Of a stretch of 64,000 nt of DNA, positions 1-7,982 are shown one piece after another. Origin of the DNA: a bacterium OM1 bin76 (GTDB lineage Bacteria; Actinomycetota; Acidimicrobiia; Spongiisociales; ZC4RG35); NCBI GenBank assembly GCA_002238785.1, contig MPNA01000003.1:133368-197367 (forward strand). The letters are read 5' to 3'. The notes beneath the pieces were generated by a model. That model was not told the DNA's origin. It was given only the letters and a program-made list of their open reading frames with translations, and did no database searches. The first letter of the stretch is position 1; each line of letters starts with the position of its first letter. Position numbers and translations under genes: made by a program.

Positions 1-1
1 G

Positions 2-667
2 ATCGAGTCCTACCGGCTGTTGTCGGAGGAGGTGGATTACCCGCTTCACCTGGGAGTGACCGAGGCAGGTCCCCCACCGGGCGGGTTGATCAAGTCGGTG
101 GCGGGAATCGCCACGTTGCTGATGGAAGGAATCGGGGACACCATCCGGTTCTCGCTCACCGCCGATCCCGTCATCGAAGCGGAGTCGGGTCGGCGTTTGC
201 TGGAGTATCTGGACCTCCGGGAGCGCCGGAGCCTCGATCTGATCGCTTGCCCATCCTGCGGGCGGGCGGAGGTGGATGTCATCGAAGTGGCCCAAGTCGC
301 CCAAGAGGCACTGGAATCTGAGAATCTCCCGATCCAGGTGGCAGTCATGGGGTGTGTTGTGAACGGTCCGGGAGAAGCCCGGTCTGCCGATTTGGGGATC
401 GCGGCCGGCCGAGGCCGGGGGCACCTGTTCATCAAGGGCAAGGTGGTGAGGGTGGTACCGGAGTCGCAGATGGTGGAGGCCTTGGTTGAGGAGGGCCGCC
501 GCTTGGTTGAGGAGGGGGTTGATGCTCGCCTGGCGGCGGCGGACGGCACTGCCGCAGCCCAGGCGGAGGCCGACCGGCGCCAGTTGCTGGAGATACGTCC
601 CGATGCCAATTCGGCCGAACAACGCCGTCAGCAGGTGGCTGTAGTGGCACAGGGGAAGCGCCTGTAG
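2..667 (+). CDS. ispG: 4-hydroxy-3-methylbut-2-enyl diphosphate synthase, C-terminal part (partial)
   Basis: Iron-sulfur enzyme of the MEP isoprenoid pathway that reductively converts MEcPP to HMBPP. The frame is already open at base 2, so the N-terminal TIM-barrel half lies left of the window. The visible part carries the cluster ligands in the family arrangement: CPSCGR and then [10 protein letters not shown], whose Cys and Glu bind the 4Fe-4S cluster. The tail after about residue 160 is Ala/Glu-rich and somewhat longer than in E. coli. An SDR gene follows 35 bp downstream. The family assignment is clear; only the 5' end is missing. Confidence 0.95.
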   Translation: MESYRLLSEEVDYPLHLGVTEAGPPPGGLIKSVAGIATLLMEGIGDTIRFSLTADPVIEAESGRRLLEYLDLRERRSLDLIACPSCGRAEVDVIEVAQVAQEALESENLPIQVAVMGCVVNGPGEARSADLGIAAGRGRGHLFIKGKVVRVVPESQMVEALVEEGRRLVEEGVDARLAAADGTAAAQAEADRRQLLEIRPDANSAEQRRQQVAVVAQGKRL

Positions 668-702
668 ACTCTCGGGGCGGCAAACCTCAAGGAGCAAAAG
701 AT

Positions 703-1479
703 TTGAGCTCGGGGATTTCGGGCAAGGTAGCGATAGTCACCGGTGCAAGCCGGGGAATCGGTCTGGCGGTCGCCGCCGAATTGTTGGACCGGGGGGCAGC
801 GGGAGTGACGATCACCTCTCGGCGGGCTGACAACTTGTCCGAGGCGGTGTCACAATTGGTGGAGGGTGGAAGAGACAAGAGCAGGATTCTTCCGGTCGTG
901 GCCCGGGCCGATGACGACCAGCACGCCGTCCGGGCCGTGGATGAAACCATCCAGCACTACGGGAGTTGTGACATTCTGGTGAACAATGCCGGAACCAATC
1001 CCGGAGCCGGCGATCTGATGACGGTATCGCAGGGGGCGGTGGACAAGACCTGGGCCGTCAACCAGCGCGCCCCTCTGGTGTGGACCAGGGCGGCATGGAC
1101 TCCGTGGATGGCCGATCACGGCGGCTGTGTGGTAAACGTAGCCTCTATCGGTGGGGTCCGGCCCACCCCCATCCTGGGCGCCTACAACATCTCCAAGGCA
1201 GCCATGATCTACATGACCCACCAACTTGCCATGGAACTCGCTCCCCGGGTGCGAGTGAACGCGGTGGCCCCGGCGGTGATCAAGACCCGGCTGTCCGCAC
1301 TGCTGTGGCAATCGGATCCCGAGGGGACCGCCCGTCGTCACCCCATGCAAAGGCTGGGTGAGCCCGAGGACGTGGCGCAAGCGGTGGCCTTTCTCTGTTC
1401 GAAGGAGGCTTCCTGGATCACGGGAGTGATCCTTCCGGTGGATGGAGGAATGTTGGGAGCCTCTCCCGGGATGGGATGA
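703..1479 (+). CDS. SDR-family oxidoreductase (FabG-like 3-oxoacyl reductase type)
   Basis: Classical short-chain dehydrogenase/reductase of 258 residues, NAD(P)H-dependent. Visible motifs are the cofactor loop TGASRGIG near residue 12, NNAG near residue 95, a serine in ASIGGV and the catalytic YNISK. The C-terminal segment ends in the usual ITGVILPVDGG. A TTG start at 703 is chosen because AAGGAG lies at 689-694. The stop overlaps the cofG start (ATGA), so the two are probably translated together. The substrate cannot be told from sequence; FabG-like reductases are the closest general class. Confidence 0.85.
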   Translation: MSSGISGKVAIVTGASRGIGLAVAAELLDRGAAGVTITSRRADNLSEAVSQLVEGGRDKSRILPVVARADDDQHAVRAVDETIQHYGSCDILVNNAGTNPGAGDLMTVSQGAVDKTWAVNQRAPLVWTRAAWTPWMADHGGCVVNVASIGGVRPTPILGAYNISKAAMIYMTHQLAMELAPRVRVNAVAPAVIKTRLSALLWQSDPEGTARRHPMQRLGEPEDVAQAVAFLCSKEASWITGVILPVDGGMLGASPGMG

Positions 1480-2642
1480 TGGCTCATCCTGCATTCGACC
1501 CGGATCTGGCTCTCTCCTATCTCGAGGGCCGCCGGTCCGCGGTCCCTCTGCTTTCCGAAGCGGCGAGACTGCGAGACGAGGGGAAAGGCAGGACCATCAC
1601 CTACAGCCGCAAGGTCTTCATTCCGCTGACGACGCTGTGTCGAGATTCTTGCACCTACTGCACCTTCGCCCAGCCCCCGGGAGGAGGTGGGATGTTCATG
1701 CCTCCCGACCAGGTGCTGGCGGTGGCTCAGGCAGGGGAGGCGCACCACTGTACCGAGGCGCTGTTCACCCTGGGTGACCGGCCTGAAGAGCGCTGGCCGG
1801 CGGCGCGGGCATTCCTGGATGAGCAAGGTTGCGAGACCACCATCGAATACACCGTACGGATGTCGGAGATGGTCAACCGGGAGACTGCCCTCTTCCCGCA
1901 CGCCAACCCGGGGGTCATGACCCTGGCCCAGATGCAAGACCTTCGTCCTTCGAATCCCTCCATGGGCTTGATGTTGGAGAACATCTCCCCCCGGCTCACC
2001 GAACCGGGCATGCCTCATCACAACTGTCCCGACAAGGTCCCTTCCGTGCGGGTGAAGGTCATCGAAGATGCGGGGCGTCTGCGGATTCCCTTCACAACCG
2101 GTATCTTGGTGGGAATAGGGGAGAATTCTCAGGAGATAGTCGACTCCCTGGTGGCCTTGGCTTCGCTGGCTGAAGCGGGGGGCCACATCCAAGAGGTGAT
2201 CATCCAGAATTTTCGAGCCAAGTACAACACACCCATGCGGCTGAATGCCGAACCGATACCGTCTTGGTTCATGCGGGTGGTGGCCCTGGCCCGATGGATA
2301 ATGGGGCCAGAGATGAACATCCAGGTGCCCCCCAATCTCACCGAGCGTTACGAGATGTATCTTGAGGCGGGCATCAATGACTGGGGCGGGGTCTCCCCGC
2401 TGACCATCGACTGGGTCAACCCGGAGGCCCCGTGGCCTCACTTGGAGGCCCTGCGTCGACGCACGGAATCAGCCGGCTTCCGGTTGCTTCCTCGGTTGCC
2501 GGTCTATCCTTCCTTTTTGTCCGACCGGTGGATTGATACGACTCTGCTGCCCAAGGCTTTGGATGCGGTCGATTCACAGGGATTTGCCCGATCGCCTCAG
2601 GACGAGTTGGGCGCCCGTGCGGTGGGACTAGGTGTTTCGTGA
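1476..2642 (+). CDS. cofG: 7,8-didemethyl-8-hydroxy-5-deazariboflavin synthase subunit CofG (radical SAM)
   Basis: Radical SAM half of FO synthase. With CofH it builds the deazaflavin chromophore of coenzyme F420 from a tyrosine-derived intermediate and the flavin precursor 5-amino-6-ribitylamino-uracil. The cluster motif CRDSCTYC (CxxxCxxC) lies near residue 55, followed by the CofG-type stretch with TGILVGIGE and the ending GGVSPLTIDWVNPE. The length of 388 aa is normal for a stand-alone CofG. It overlaps the SDR stop and is followed 28 bp later by cofH. Unlike mycobacteria and streptomycetes, the two halves are not fused into FbiC. Confidence 0.93.
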   Translation: MMAHPAFDPDLALSYLEGRRSAVPLLSEAARLRDEGKGRTITYSRKVFIPLTTLCRDSCTYCTFAQPPGGGGMFMPPDQVLAVAQAGEAHHCTEALFTLGDRPEERWPAARAFLDEQGCETTIEYTVRMSEMVNRETALFPHANPGVMTLAQMQDLRPSNPSMGLMLENISPRLTEPGMPHHNCPDKVPSVRVKVIEDAGRLRIPFTTGILVGIGENSQEIVDSLVALASLAEAGGHIQEVIIQNFRAKYNTPMRLNAEPIPSWFMRVVALARWIMGPEMNIQVPPNLTERYEMYLEAGINDWGGVSPLTIDWVNPEAPWPHLEALRRRTESAGFRLLPRLPVYPSFLSDRWIDTTLLPKALDAVDSQGFARSPQDELGARAVGLGVS

Positions 2643-2670
2643 GCGGACCTGCCGGGGGTAGCAAGAAGAC

Positions 2671-4545
2671 ATGACGTTGAGAACATCGGAGATCATCACT
2701 TTCTTGCGGACGCGACCTGCGGAGGCGGCCACCGATGCGGTGGCCGAGGCTCGTTCGCGGGAGGGGACTACCACCTTGGAGATGGATGCTCCGGACACGG
2801 TCGATCTTCGATCCGCCCACAAGGCAGGGCTTATGGTTGCGGCTCGCCACGCCGAGCCATCGGAGGCGGCCCTGATCGTCGACCCGTCCGAAGCGCTGCG
2901 TCTGGCCAAGTCGAAGGTTCCAGGATGGTTGATAACCGTCACTCATGGCGGGACCGATGAGATGGTGCTGGATGCTCTGGCCAGAAGCGAGGCTGTCTAC
3001 TTGCGCACGGCCAGAAGCGAAGTGGGGGAAGCGGCCGCTCTGTGTGGTTTGCCGGCGGTGCCGGCGGGGGTGTCGGTCTTTGTCGACGATGTAGAACAGG
3101 CGGCGGCTGCGGTCTCCGAAGGAGCGCAGGACCTATTGCTTCGCGACTGGGATGCCGAAGCCATCGGGGAGTTGCGTCAACATCTGGCGCCGTCTTCCCT
3201 GGTGGAGAGAACTGCCCTACCGCCCGGTTTGGAAATCGACACCGTACGGGGAGCCTTGTCCAGGAGTGCCTTTCGCGCTTGGCTTCAGCAAGTAGACGCT
3301 TCGGGCGCTGCTCGTCCCCGGTACCGGTGGGCCCCCGGACGGGCGGAGGCGGCGCCTGTTCCGGCCCAGCGGTTCTCGGCGCAGTGGCCCGATTACCTGT
3401 GGGTTGGGTCGTCGGGTCCTCCTGAATTGGAGGGCGCGGGAGATTTGCGTGATGTTCTGGAACGCTCGCTTGACGGATCACGTCCCACCGTGGCGGAGAC
3501 CGAGGCTCTGTTCGGGGCGGTCGGCGATCAAGTTGAGGCGGTGGCGTGGACGGCCGACCAACTCCGCAGGCGGGCGGTGGGAGATCTGGTCACCTATGTG
3601 ATCAACAGGAACATCAACTACACAAACATGTGCTACTTCCGGTGCGGTTTCTGCGCCTTCTCCAAGGGACCCCGCAGCCTCAACCTGAGGGGCGACCCCT
3701 ATTTGATGTCCATCGCCGACATTGTGGGGAGGGCGAGGGAGGCTTGGAATCGTGGGGCCACCGAGGTGACCCTTCAGGGGGGTATCCACCCGGAATTCAC
3801 CGGCGACTTCTACGTGGCGGTGACCCGGGCGATCAAGGCCGAATTGCCCGACATGCACATCCATGGATTCACCCCGTTGGAGGTCTGGCAGGGGGCGGAG
3901 ACCTCGGGATCCACGGTTAGGGACTTTCTGATCCGTCTCAAGGATGCCGGGCTCGGGACGCTTCCCGGCACCGCCGCTGAGATTCTGGATGACGACGTCC
4001 GGAGGTTCCTGTGCCCGGATAAGATCCGTACTTCCCAGTGGGCGCAGGTGATGTTGATCGCCCATGAACTCGGGTTGAAGTCCACTGCCACCATCATGTT
4101 CGGGCACATCGACCATCACCGCTCCTGGGCCAACCACCTGGAGGTGATCCGGCAAATACAACATCGCACGGGGGGCTTCACGGAATTGGTGCCCCTCCCC
4201 TTCGTCCACATGGGCGCTCCGATCTGGTTGAACGGCAAGGCTCGGCCCGGTCCCACCTGGGACGAGGTGGTGTTGATCCATGCGGTGGGACGTATCGCCC
4301 TGGACGGCCTGGTGCCGAACATCCAAGCCTCATGGGTGAAACTCGGGTTGGACGGCGCCGGTCGTCTCCTGGATGCGGGGTGCAACGACCTCGGCGGCAC
4401 CCTGATGGGAGAGATAATCACCCGTTCGGCCGGCGCTGCTCACGGGCAGGAGATGGAACCCGAGGAATTCGAGAGGACCATAACGGCTATGGGTCGCAGG
4501 CCGGGTCGAAGGGACACCGAGTATCGTCTCGGGCTGATTGCTTAG
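2671..4545 (+). CDS. cofH: FO synthase subunit CofH with long N-terminal extension
   Basis: Radical SAM enzyme that joins tyrosine to 5-amino-6-ribitylamino-uracil in F420 biosynthesis. Residues from about 255 to 624 match CofH: INYTNMCYFRCGFC gives the CxxxCxxC motif at Cys321, Cys325 and Cys328, followed by TLQGGIHP and, near the end, NDLGGTLMGE. Residues 1-250 are extra; stand-alone CofH is normally about 370-400 aa. The extension has alternating hydrophobic strand and Ala-rich helix character (such as GVSVFVDDVEQAAAAV), which could be a TIM-barrel-like or alpha/beta domain, but I do not recognise it. There is no in-frame stop or internal RBS suggesting two genes. Confidence 0.9.
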   Translation: MTLRTSEIITFLRTRPAEAATDAVAEARSREGTTTLEMDAPDTVDLRSAHKAGLMVAARHAEPSEAALIVDPSEALRLAKSKVPGWLITVTHGGTDEMVLDALARSEAVYLRTARSEVGEAAALCGLPAVPAGVSVFVDDVEQAAAAVSEGAQDLLLRDWDAEAIGELRQHLAPSSLVERTALPPGLEIDTVRGALSRSAFRAWLQQVDASGAARPRYRWAPGRAEAAPVPAQRFSAQWPDYLWVGSSGPPELEGAGDLRDVLERSLDGSRPTVAETEALFGAVGDQVEAVAWTADQLRRRAVGDLVTYVINRNINYTNMCYFRCGFCAFSKGPRSLNLRGDPYLMSIADIVGRAREAWNRGATEVTLQGGIHPEFTGDFYVAVTRAIKAELPDMHIHGFTPLEVWQGAETSGSTVRDFLIRLKDAGLGTLPGTAAEILDDDVRRFLCPDKIRTSQWAQVMLIAHELGLKSTATIMFGHIDHHRSWANHLEVIRQIQHRTGGFTELVPLPFVHMGAPIWLNGKARPGPTWDEVVLIHAVGRIALDGLVPNIQASWVKLGLDGAGRLLDAGCNDLGGTLMGEIITRSAGAAHGQEMEPEEFERTITAMGRRPGRRDTEYRLGLIA

Positions 4546-4557
4546 AAGCGGGGAAAC

Positions 4558-5115
4558 GTGGGTTCGTACTACCAGAGCATTCCCAACCATCTGGCTACCT
4601 GGATAGAGGATCAGCCGATGTTCTTCGTGGCGACCGCCCCGTCGGGTGAAGTGGGGCACATCAACCTCTCCCCCAAGGGTCTGGATACTTTCCGGATAGT
4701 CGATTCCCGGACGGTGGCTTATCTCGATCTGGTAGGCAGCGGAGCGGAGACCATTGCCCATCTGCGACAGAATGGGCGGATCGTGGTGATGTTCTGTGGA
4801 TTCGATCAACCCCGGCGGATTCTGCGAATCTGGGGAGAAGGCAGTGTTCTGTATCCGGGATCGCAGGGACACTCGGATCTGGCATTGACCTTCCCGGACA
4901 TTCCGGGTTCGCGATCGATCATCCGGGTGGACGTTCAGAAGGTTGGCACTTCCTGCGGAGGCGGGGTGCCCCTGATGGAGATGGTTTCCCAGAGGGACTT
5001 TCTACCCGTCTGGGCAGAGAAGAAGGGACCCGATGCGATGTGGGAGTACCAGAAGAAGCACAACACCCACAGCCTCGACGGCCTCCCCGCCATGGATTTT
5101 CCCGCCGGTCCCTGA
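4558..5115 (+). CDS. Pyridoxamine 5'-phosphate oxidase-fold (PPOX) family protein
   Basis: A 185-residue split-barrel flavin-binding-type protein. The N-terminal half has the PPOX pattern: PMFFVATAPSGEVGHINLSPKG, then RTVAYLDLVGSGAETIAHL and GRIVVMFCGF, typical of the PNPOx-like family often annotated as FMN-binding. The GTG start is preceded by a purine-rich stretch 12 bp after cofH, so it is likely co-transcribed with the F420 genes. That context makes F420 or FMN a plausible cofactor, but this is inference. No DNA-binding or membrane segments are seen. Confidence 0.8.
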   Translation: MGSYYQSIPNHLATWIEDQPMFFVATAPSGEVGHINLSPKGLDTFRIVDSRTVAYLDLVGSGAETIAHLRQNGRIVVMFCGFDQPRRILRIWGEGSVLYPGSQGHSDLALTFPDIPGSRSIIRVDVQKVGTSCGGGVPLMEMVSQRDFLPVWAEKKGPDAMWEYQKKHNTHSLDGLPAMDFPAGP

Positions 5116-5243
5116 ATCCGACGCGGTGGTCTGAGTCGCAGCGTGTGGATGGTGTCCCACTGGTCCTGCGTCTTCTCACTTGCGAGATGACTGGAAGGTC
5201 CCGTCGGCCGGTTGTGCGGCCCATCTGAAAAGGGTTGTTGGCT

Positions 5244-6110
5244 TCACACCACGTATTGAACGCCCGTTTCCCCGATGCGTTTTAAGATCACCGCCACTGC
5301 TTGAGGGTTGTTGTCGATCATCACGAACCGGCGGTTGAGTTGCTGCGCCACGGCACCCGTGGTTCCGGATCCGGCGAAGAAGTCCAACACCCGATCTCCT
5401 TGCTGCGATGATGCCATCACAATCCTCCGCAGGATGCCTTCCGGCTTTTGCGTTGCATAGCCGGTCTTCTCTCTCCCGTTGGTGGCCACGATGGTGTGCC
5501 ACCACACATCGGTGGGGAGTTTGCCCCGAGCTGCCTTCTCCTTGGAGACCAGACCGGGCGCCATGTAGGGGATCCTCTCGATGGCCCCCTGGTCGAAGAA
5601 GTACTGGTTGGGATCTTTGGCATAGACCAAGATGGTGTCATGCTTGGCGGGCCATCGTCTCGTGGAACGACCGCCGAAATCGTAGGCCCAGATGATCTCA
5701 TTGATAAAACACTCTCGTCCAAAGATCTGATCCAGCAGGATCTTGCAGTAATGGGCCTCCCGGTAGTCGATGTGGAAGTACAGGGTCCCATCGGCGGTGA
5801 GCAGCCGGTGGGCCTGTTGCAGGCGGGGCTCGATGAAGTCAAGGTAGTCGTCGAAGACGTCAACAAATGACGTTGAGCCCAGCCGGACGGTCCGATAGCG
5901 ACGGCCCCCGAACCCGGTGCGGTCACCCTGCTCGCTGCGGGCGGTCTTCAGGGTGCTTTTTCGCTGCACCTTTCCACTGTTGAAGGGTGGGTCGATGTAG
6001 ATGAGCCGAAAGGACTCGCCGCGTAGCCGGGGCAGGATCTCCGAGTTGTCGGCGCAGAACACCCAGTTGGGGTGTTCTTCCAGGTCGATGGGCCGGTGGT
6101 CGATAATCAT
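5244..6110 (-). CDS. Site-specific DNA methyltransferase, beta class (N6-adenine/N4-cytosine), orphan
   Basis: Amino-methyltransferase that modifies adenine N6 or cytosine N4. Motif order defines the beta class: catalytic IDPPFNSGK near residue 37, a target-recognition middle part, then the SAM-binding motif DFFAGSGTTG near the C-terminus. The start ATG at 6110-6108 (288 aa) is chosen because residues upstream of it in the open frame, which reaches 6401, look non-coding (proline- and arginine-rich, no homology-like features); no strong RBS is visible. No restriction endonuclease is adjacent, so it appears to be an orphan. It is convergent with the PPOX gene. It is shorter than CcrM-type enzymes, which have an extra C-terminal domain. 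Confidence 0.85.
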   Translation of the reverse strand: MIIDHRPIDLEEHPNWVFCADNSEILPRLRGESFRLIYIDPPFNSGKVQRKSTLKTARSEQGDRTGFGGRRYRTVRLGSTSFVDVFDDYLDFIEPRLQQAHRLLTADGTLYFHIDYREAHYCKILLDQIFGRECFINEIIWAYDFGGRSTRRWPAKHDTILVYAKDPNQYFFDQGAIERIPYMAPGLVSKEKAARGKLPTDVWWHTIVATNGREKTGYATQKPEGILRRIVMASSQQGDRVLDFFAGSGTTGAVAQQLNRRFVMIDNNPQAVAVILKRIGETGVQYVV

Positions 6111-6537
6111 GTTGAAAATAGTGGGACGGAGGTCCGCAAGTTGACTTTCCAGGGTCGGGTGGTTCCAACATCCCGGGGGTCGCGAAGAAACCCCGGCTGA
6201 TTGGAGTCGTTTTGTCTCACCCCCAATGCATACTGATATCCAGCTAAAGACACCTGTTAGGGTTCGATTGGACGTCGTCGGGCCAAGCCAGGGATCATAG
6301 GAATCGATACGCCTCTTGGGGCTAACCCAACGCGTCTTGATCAACGGCACGGTGGAGGCGGGGGTGGGCCCAGTGGTTGAAATGAGGCCCTCTGATTTCA
6401 CAAGTTAGAGTCGTGTTTCGCGACAACAGCGGAATGGGGGAGCTAGCGAGGAGGGGTTTGGCGAACGAGGAGTGGCGTCGCCCTCCTAGTCTCCCTGGGG
6501 AATTGTCCGAATCCAGCTGACTGCTTAGGAGACCGTC
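6111..6537. other. Intergenic region between the methyltransferase and amidohydrolase genes
   Basis: A divergent intergenic stretch of 427 bp. The minus-strand frame of the methyltransferase stays open to 6401 but is probably not translated there. An AGGAG at 6526-6530 serves the amidohydrolase start. I see no clear promoter hexamers, tRNA or repeat. Confidence 0.5.
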
Positions 6538-7902
6538 ATGCTCTCATCCAGGACACTCCTGCTCCGCAACGCAGACCGATTGGTGACCATGGATGACGAC
6601 GGCGCCGAGATAGAGGGCGGAGCACTCTTGGCCCGGGATGGGTGGATAGAACAGGTGGGGCCCACCTGCGACCTCCCCGACACCGCCGATGAGGTGATCG
6701 ACTGTGGCGGGCTGGTAGTGATTCCCGGTCTGGTGAACACCCACCACCACTTCTTCCAGACCCTCACCCGAGCCATGGCCCAGGACGCCGAACTGTTCGA
6801 CTGGCTGGTGGAGTTATACCCCGTGTGGTCCAATCTGACACCCGAGCACGTCCGGGTCTCCACTGTCACCGCCCTGTCGGAGTTGGCCCTGTCGGGATGC
6901 ACCACCGCCTTTGATCACCATTATTTCTGGCCCAACGGTTCGAAGTTTGAAGATCAGGTCCAGGCAGGTCGGAAGGTGGGCATCCGGTTCCACGTTTCCC
7001 GCGGCTCGATGAGCGTGGGGCGCTCCCAAGGGGGTCTTCCCCCTGATGAGTGGGTCGAAGACGAGGACGCGATTCTGGCCGATTGCACTCGGGTGGTCTC
7101 CCGGTATCACGACCCTTCACCCGGAGCGATGGTCCAGGTGGTGATCTCCCCCTGTTCGCCTTTCACAGTGAGCCCCGATCTGATGAGGCAATCCGCCGCC
7201 CTGGCTCGTTCACTGGGGGTGCGACTCCACACTCATCTGGCGGAGACGCTTGACGAAGAGGACTATTGCCAGGAGTTGTTCGGGATGCGACCTATGCAGT
7301 ATGCCGAGACAGTGGATTGGATGGGTCCCGATGTCTGGTTTGCCCACGCCGTCCACGTTTCGGAGCGGGACATCGCGGTCATGGCCGCCACCAAGACAGG
7401 GGTCGGCCACTGTCCGACCTCGAACATGCGACTCGCATCCGGCGCCGCTCCGCTGATGCGCTACCTGGAGACCGGCGTACCGGTGGGCCTGGGAGTGGAC
7501 GGATCGGCGTCCAACGACTCCTCACACATGTTGGCGGAAGCCCGCCAGGCACTGCTTGCTGCCCGCTTGGCACGTGCCTTGGAGGGCTCGAAGGCGCCCA
7601 TGCTGACTGCCCGGCAGGCGTTGAGAGTTGCCACCAGGGGAGGCGCCGAGGTGCTGGGCAGAACCGACATCGGGTCTATTGAGGCAGGGAAGGCTGCCGA
7701 CATCGCCTGTTTTCGCACCGATGGCCTGCCAATGGCAGGGGCCTACGATCCGGTGGCTGCCCTGGTGTTGTCCGGCCCCTACCGTGCCAATCGGCTGATC
7801 GTCCACGGCCGGAACGTGGTGGTGGACGGACAACTGGTCGGGTTGGACCTGGAGCCACACCTAGAAGACCACCGTCGACTCTCCCGGCTATTGGTTAGCT
7901 GA
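6538..7902 (+). CDS. Amidohydrolase, 8-oxoguanine deaminase / TrzN-AtzA-like
   Basis: Metal-dependent hydrolase of the amidohydrolase superfamily (454 aa). Metal ligands are visible: the HxH-type site in NTHHHFFQTL near residue 68, HTHLAET, FAHAVH and the Asp in LGVDGSASNDSS. That last segment together with FDHHYFWP resembles enzymes annotated as 8-oxoguanine deaminase, which turn 8-oxoguanine into uric acid; related TrzN/AtzA and guanine deaminases are the alternative. The start is ATG with AGGAG seven bases upstream. It stands alone, convergent with the exporter gene downstream. The superfamily is certain; the substrate is an inference. Confidence 0.85.
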   Translation: MLSSRTLLLRNADRLVTMDDDGAEIEGGALLARDGWIEQVGPTCDLPDTADEVIDCGGLVVIPGLVNTHHHFFQTLTRAMAQDAELFDWLVELYPVWSNLTPEHVRVSTVTALSELALSGCTTAFDHHYFWPNGSKFEDQVQAGRKVGIRFHVSRGSMSVGRSQGGLPPDEWVEDEDAILADCTRVVSRYHDPSPGAMVQVVISPCSPFTVSPDLMRQSAALARSLGVRLHTHLAETLDEEDYCQELFGMRPMQYAETVDWMGPDVWFAHAVHVSERDIAVMAATKTGVGHCPTSNMRLASGAAPLMRYLETGVPVGLGVDGSASNDSSHMLAEARQALLAARLARALEGSKAPMLTARQALRVATRGGAEVLGRTDIGSIEAGKAADIACFRTDGLPMAGAYDPVAALVLSGPYRANRLIVHGRNVVVDGQLVGLDLEPHLEDHRRLSRLLVS

Positions 7903-7982
7903 AGCCAAGGGCATTTCCTGCGCAGGGCTGTCACAGTGGCGCCTCCTCCCTGGCAGCCGGTTCGTCTCCATTAGTCCAACCT

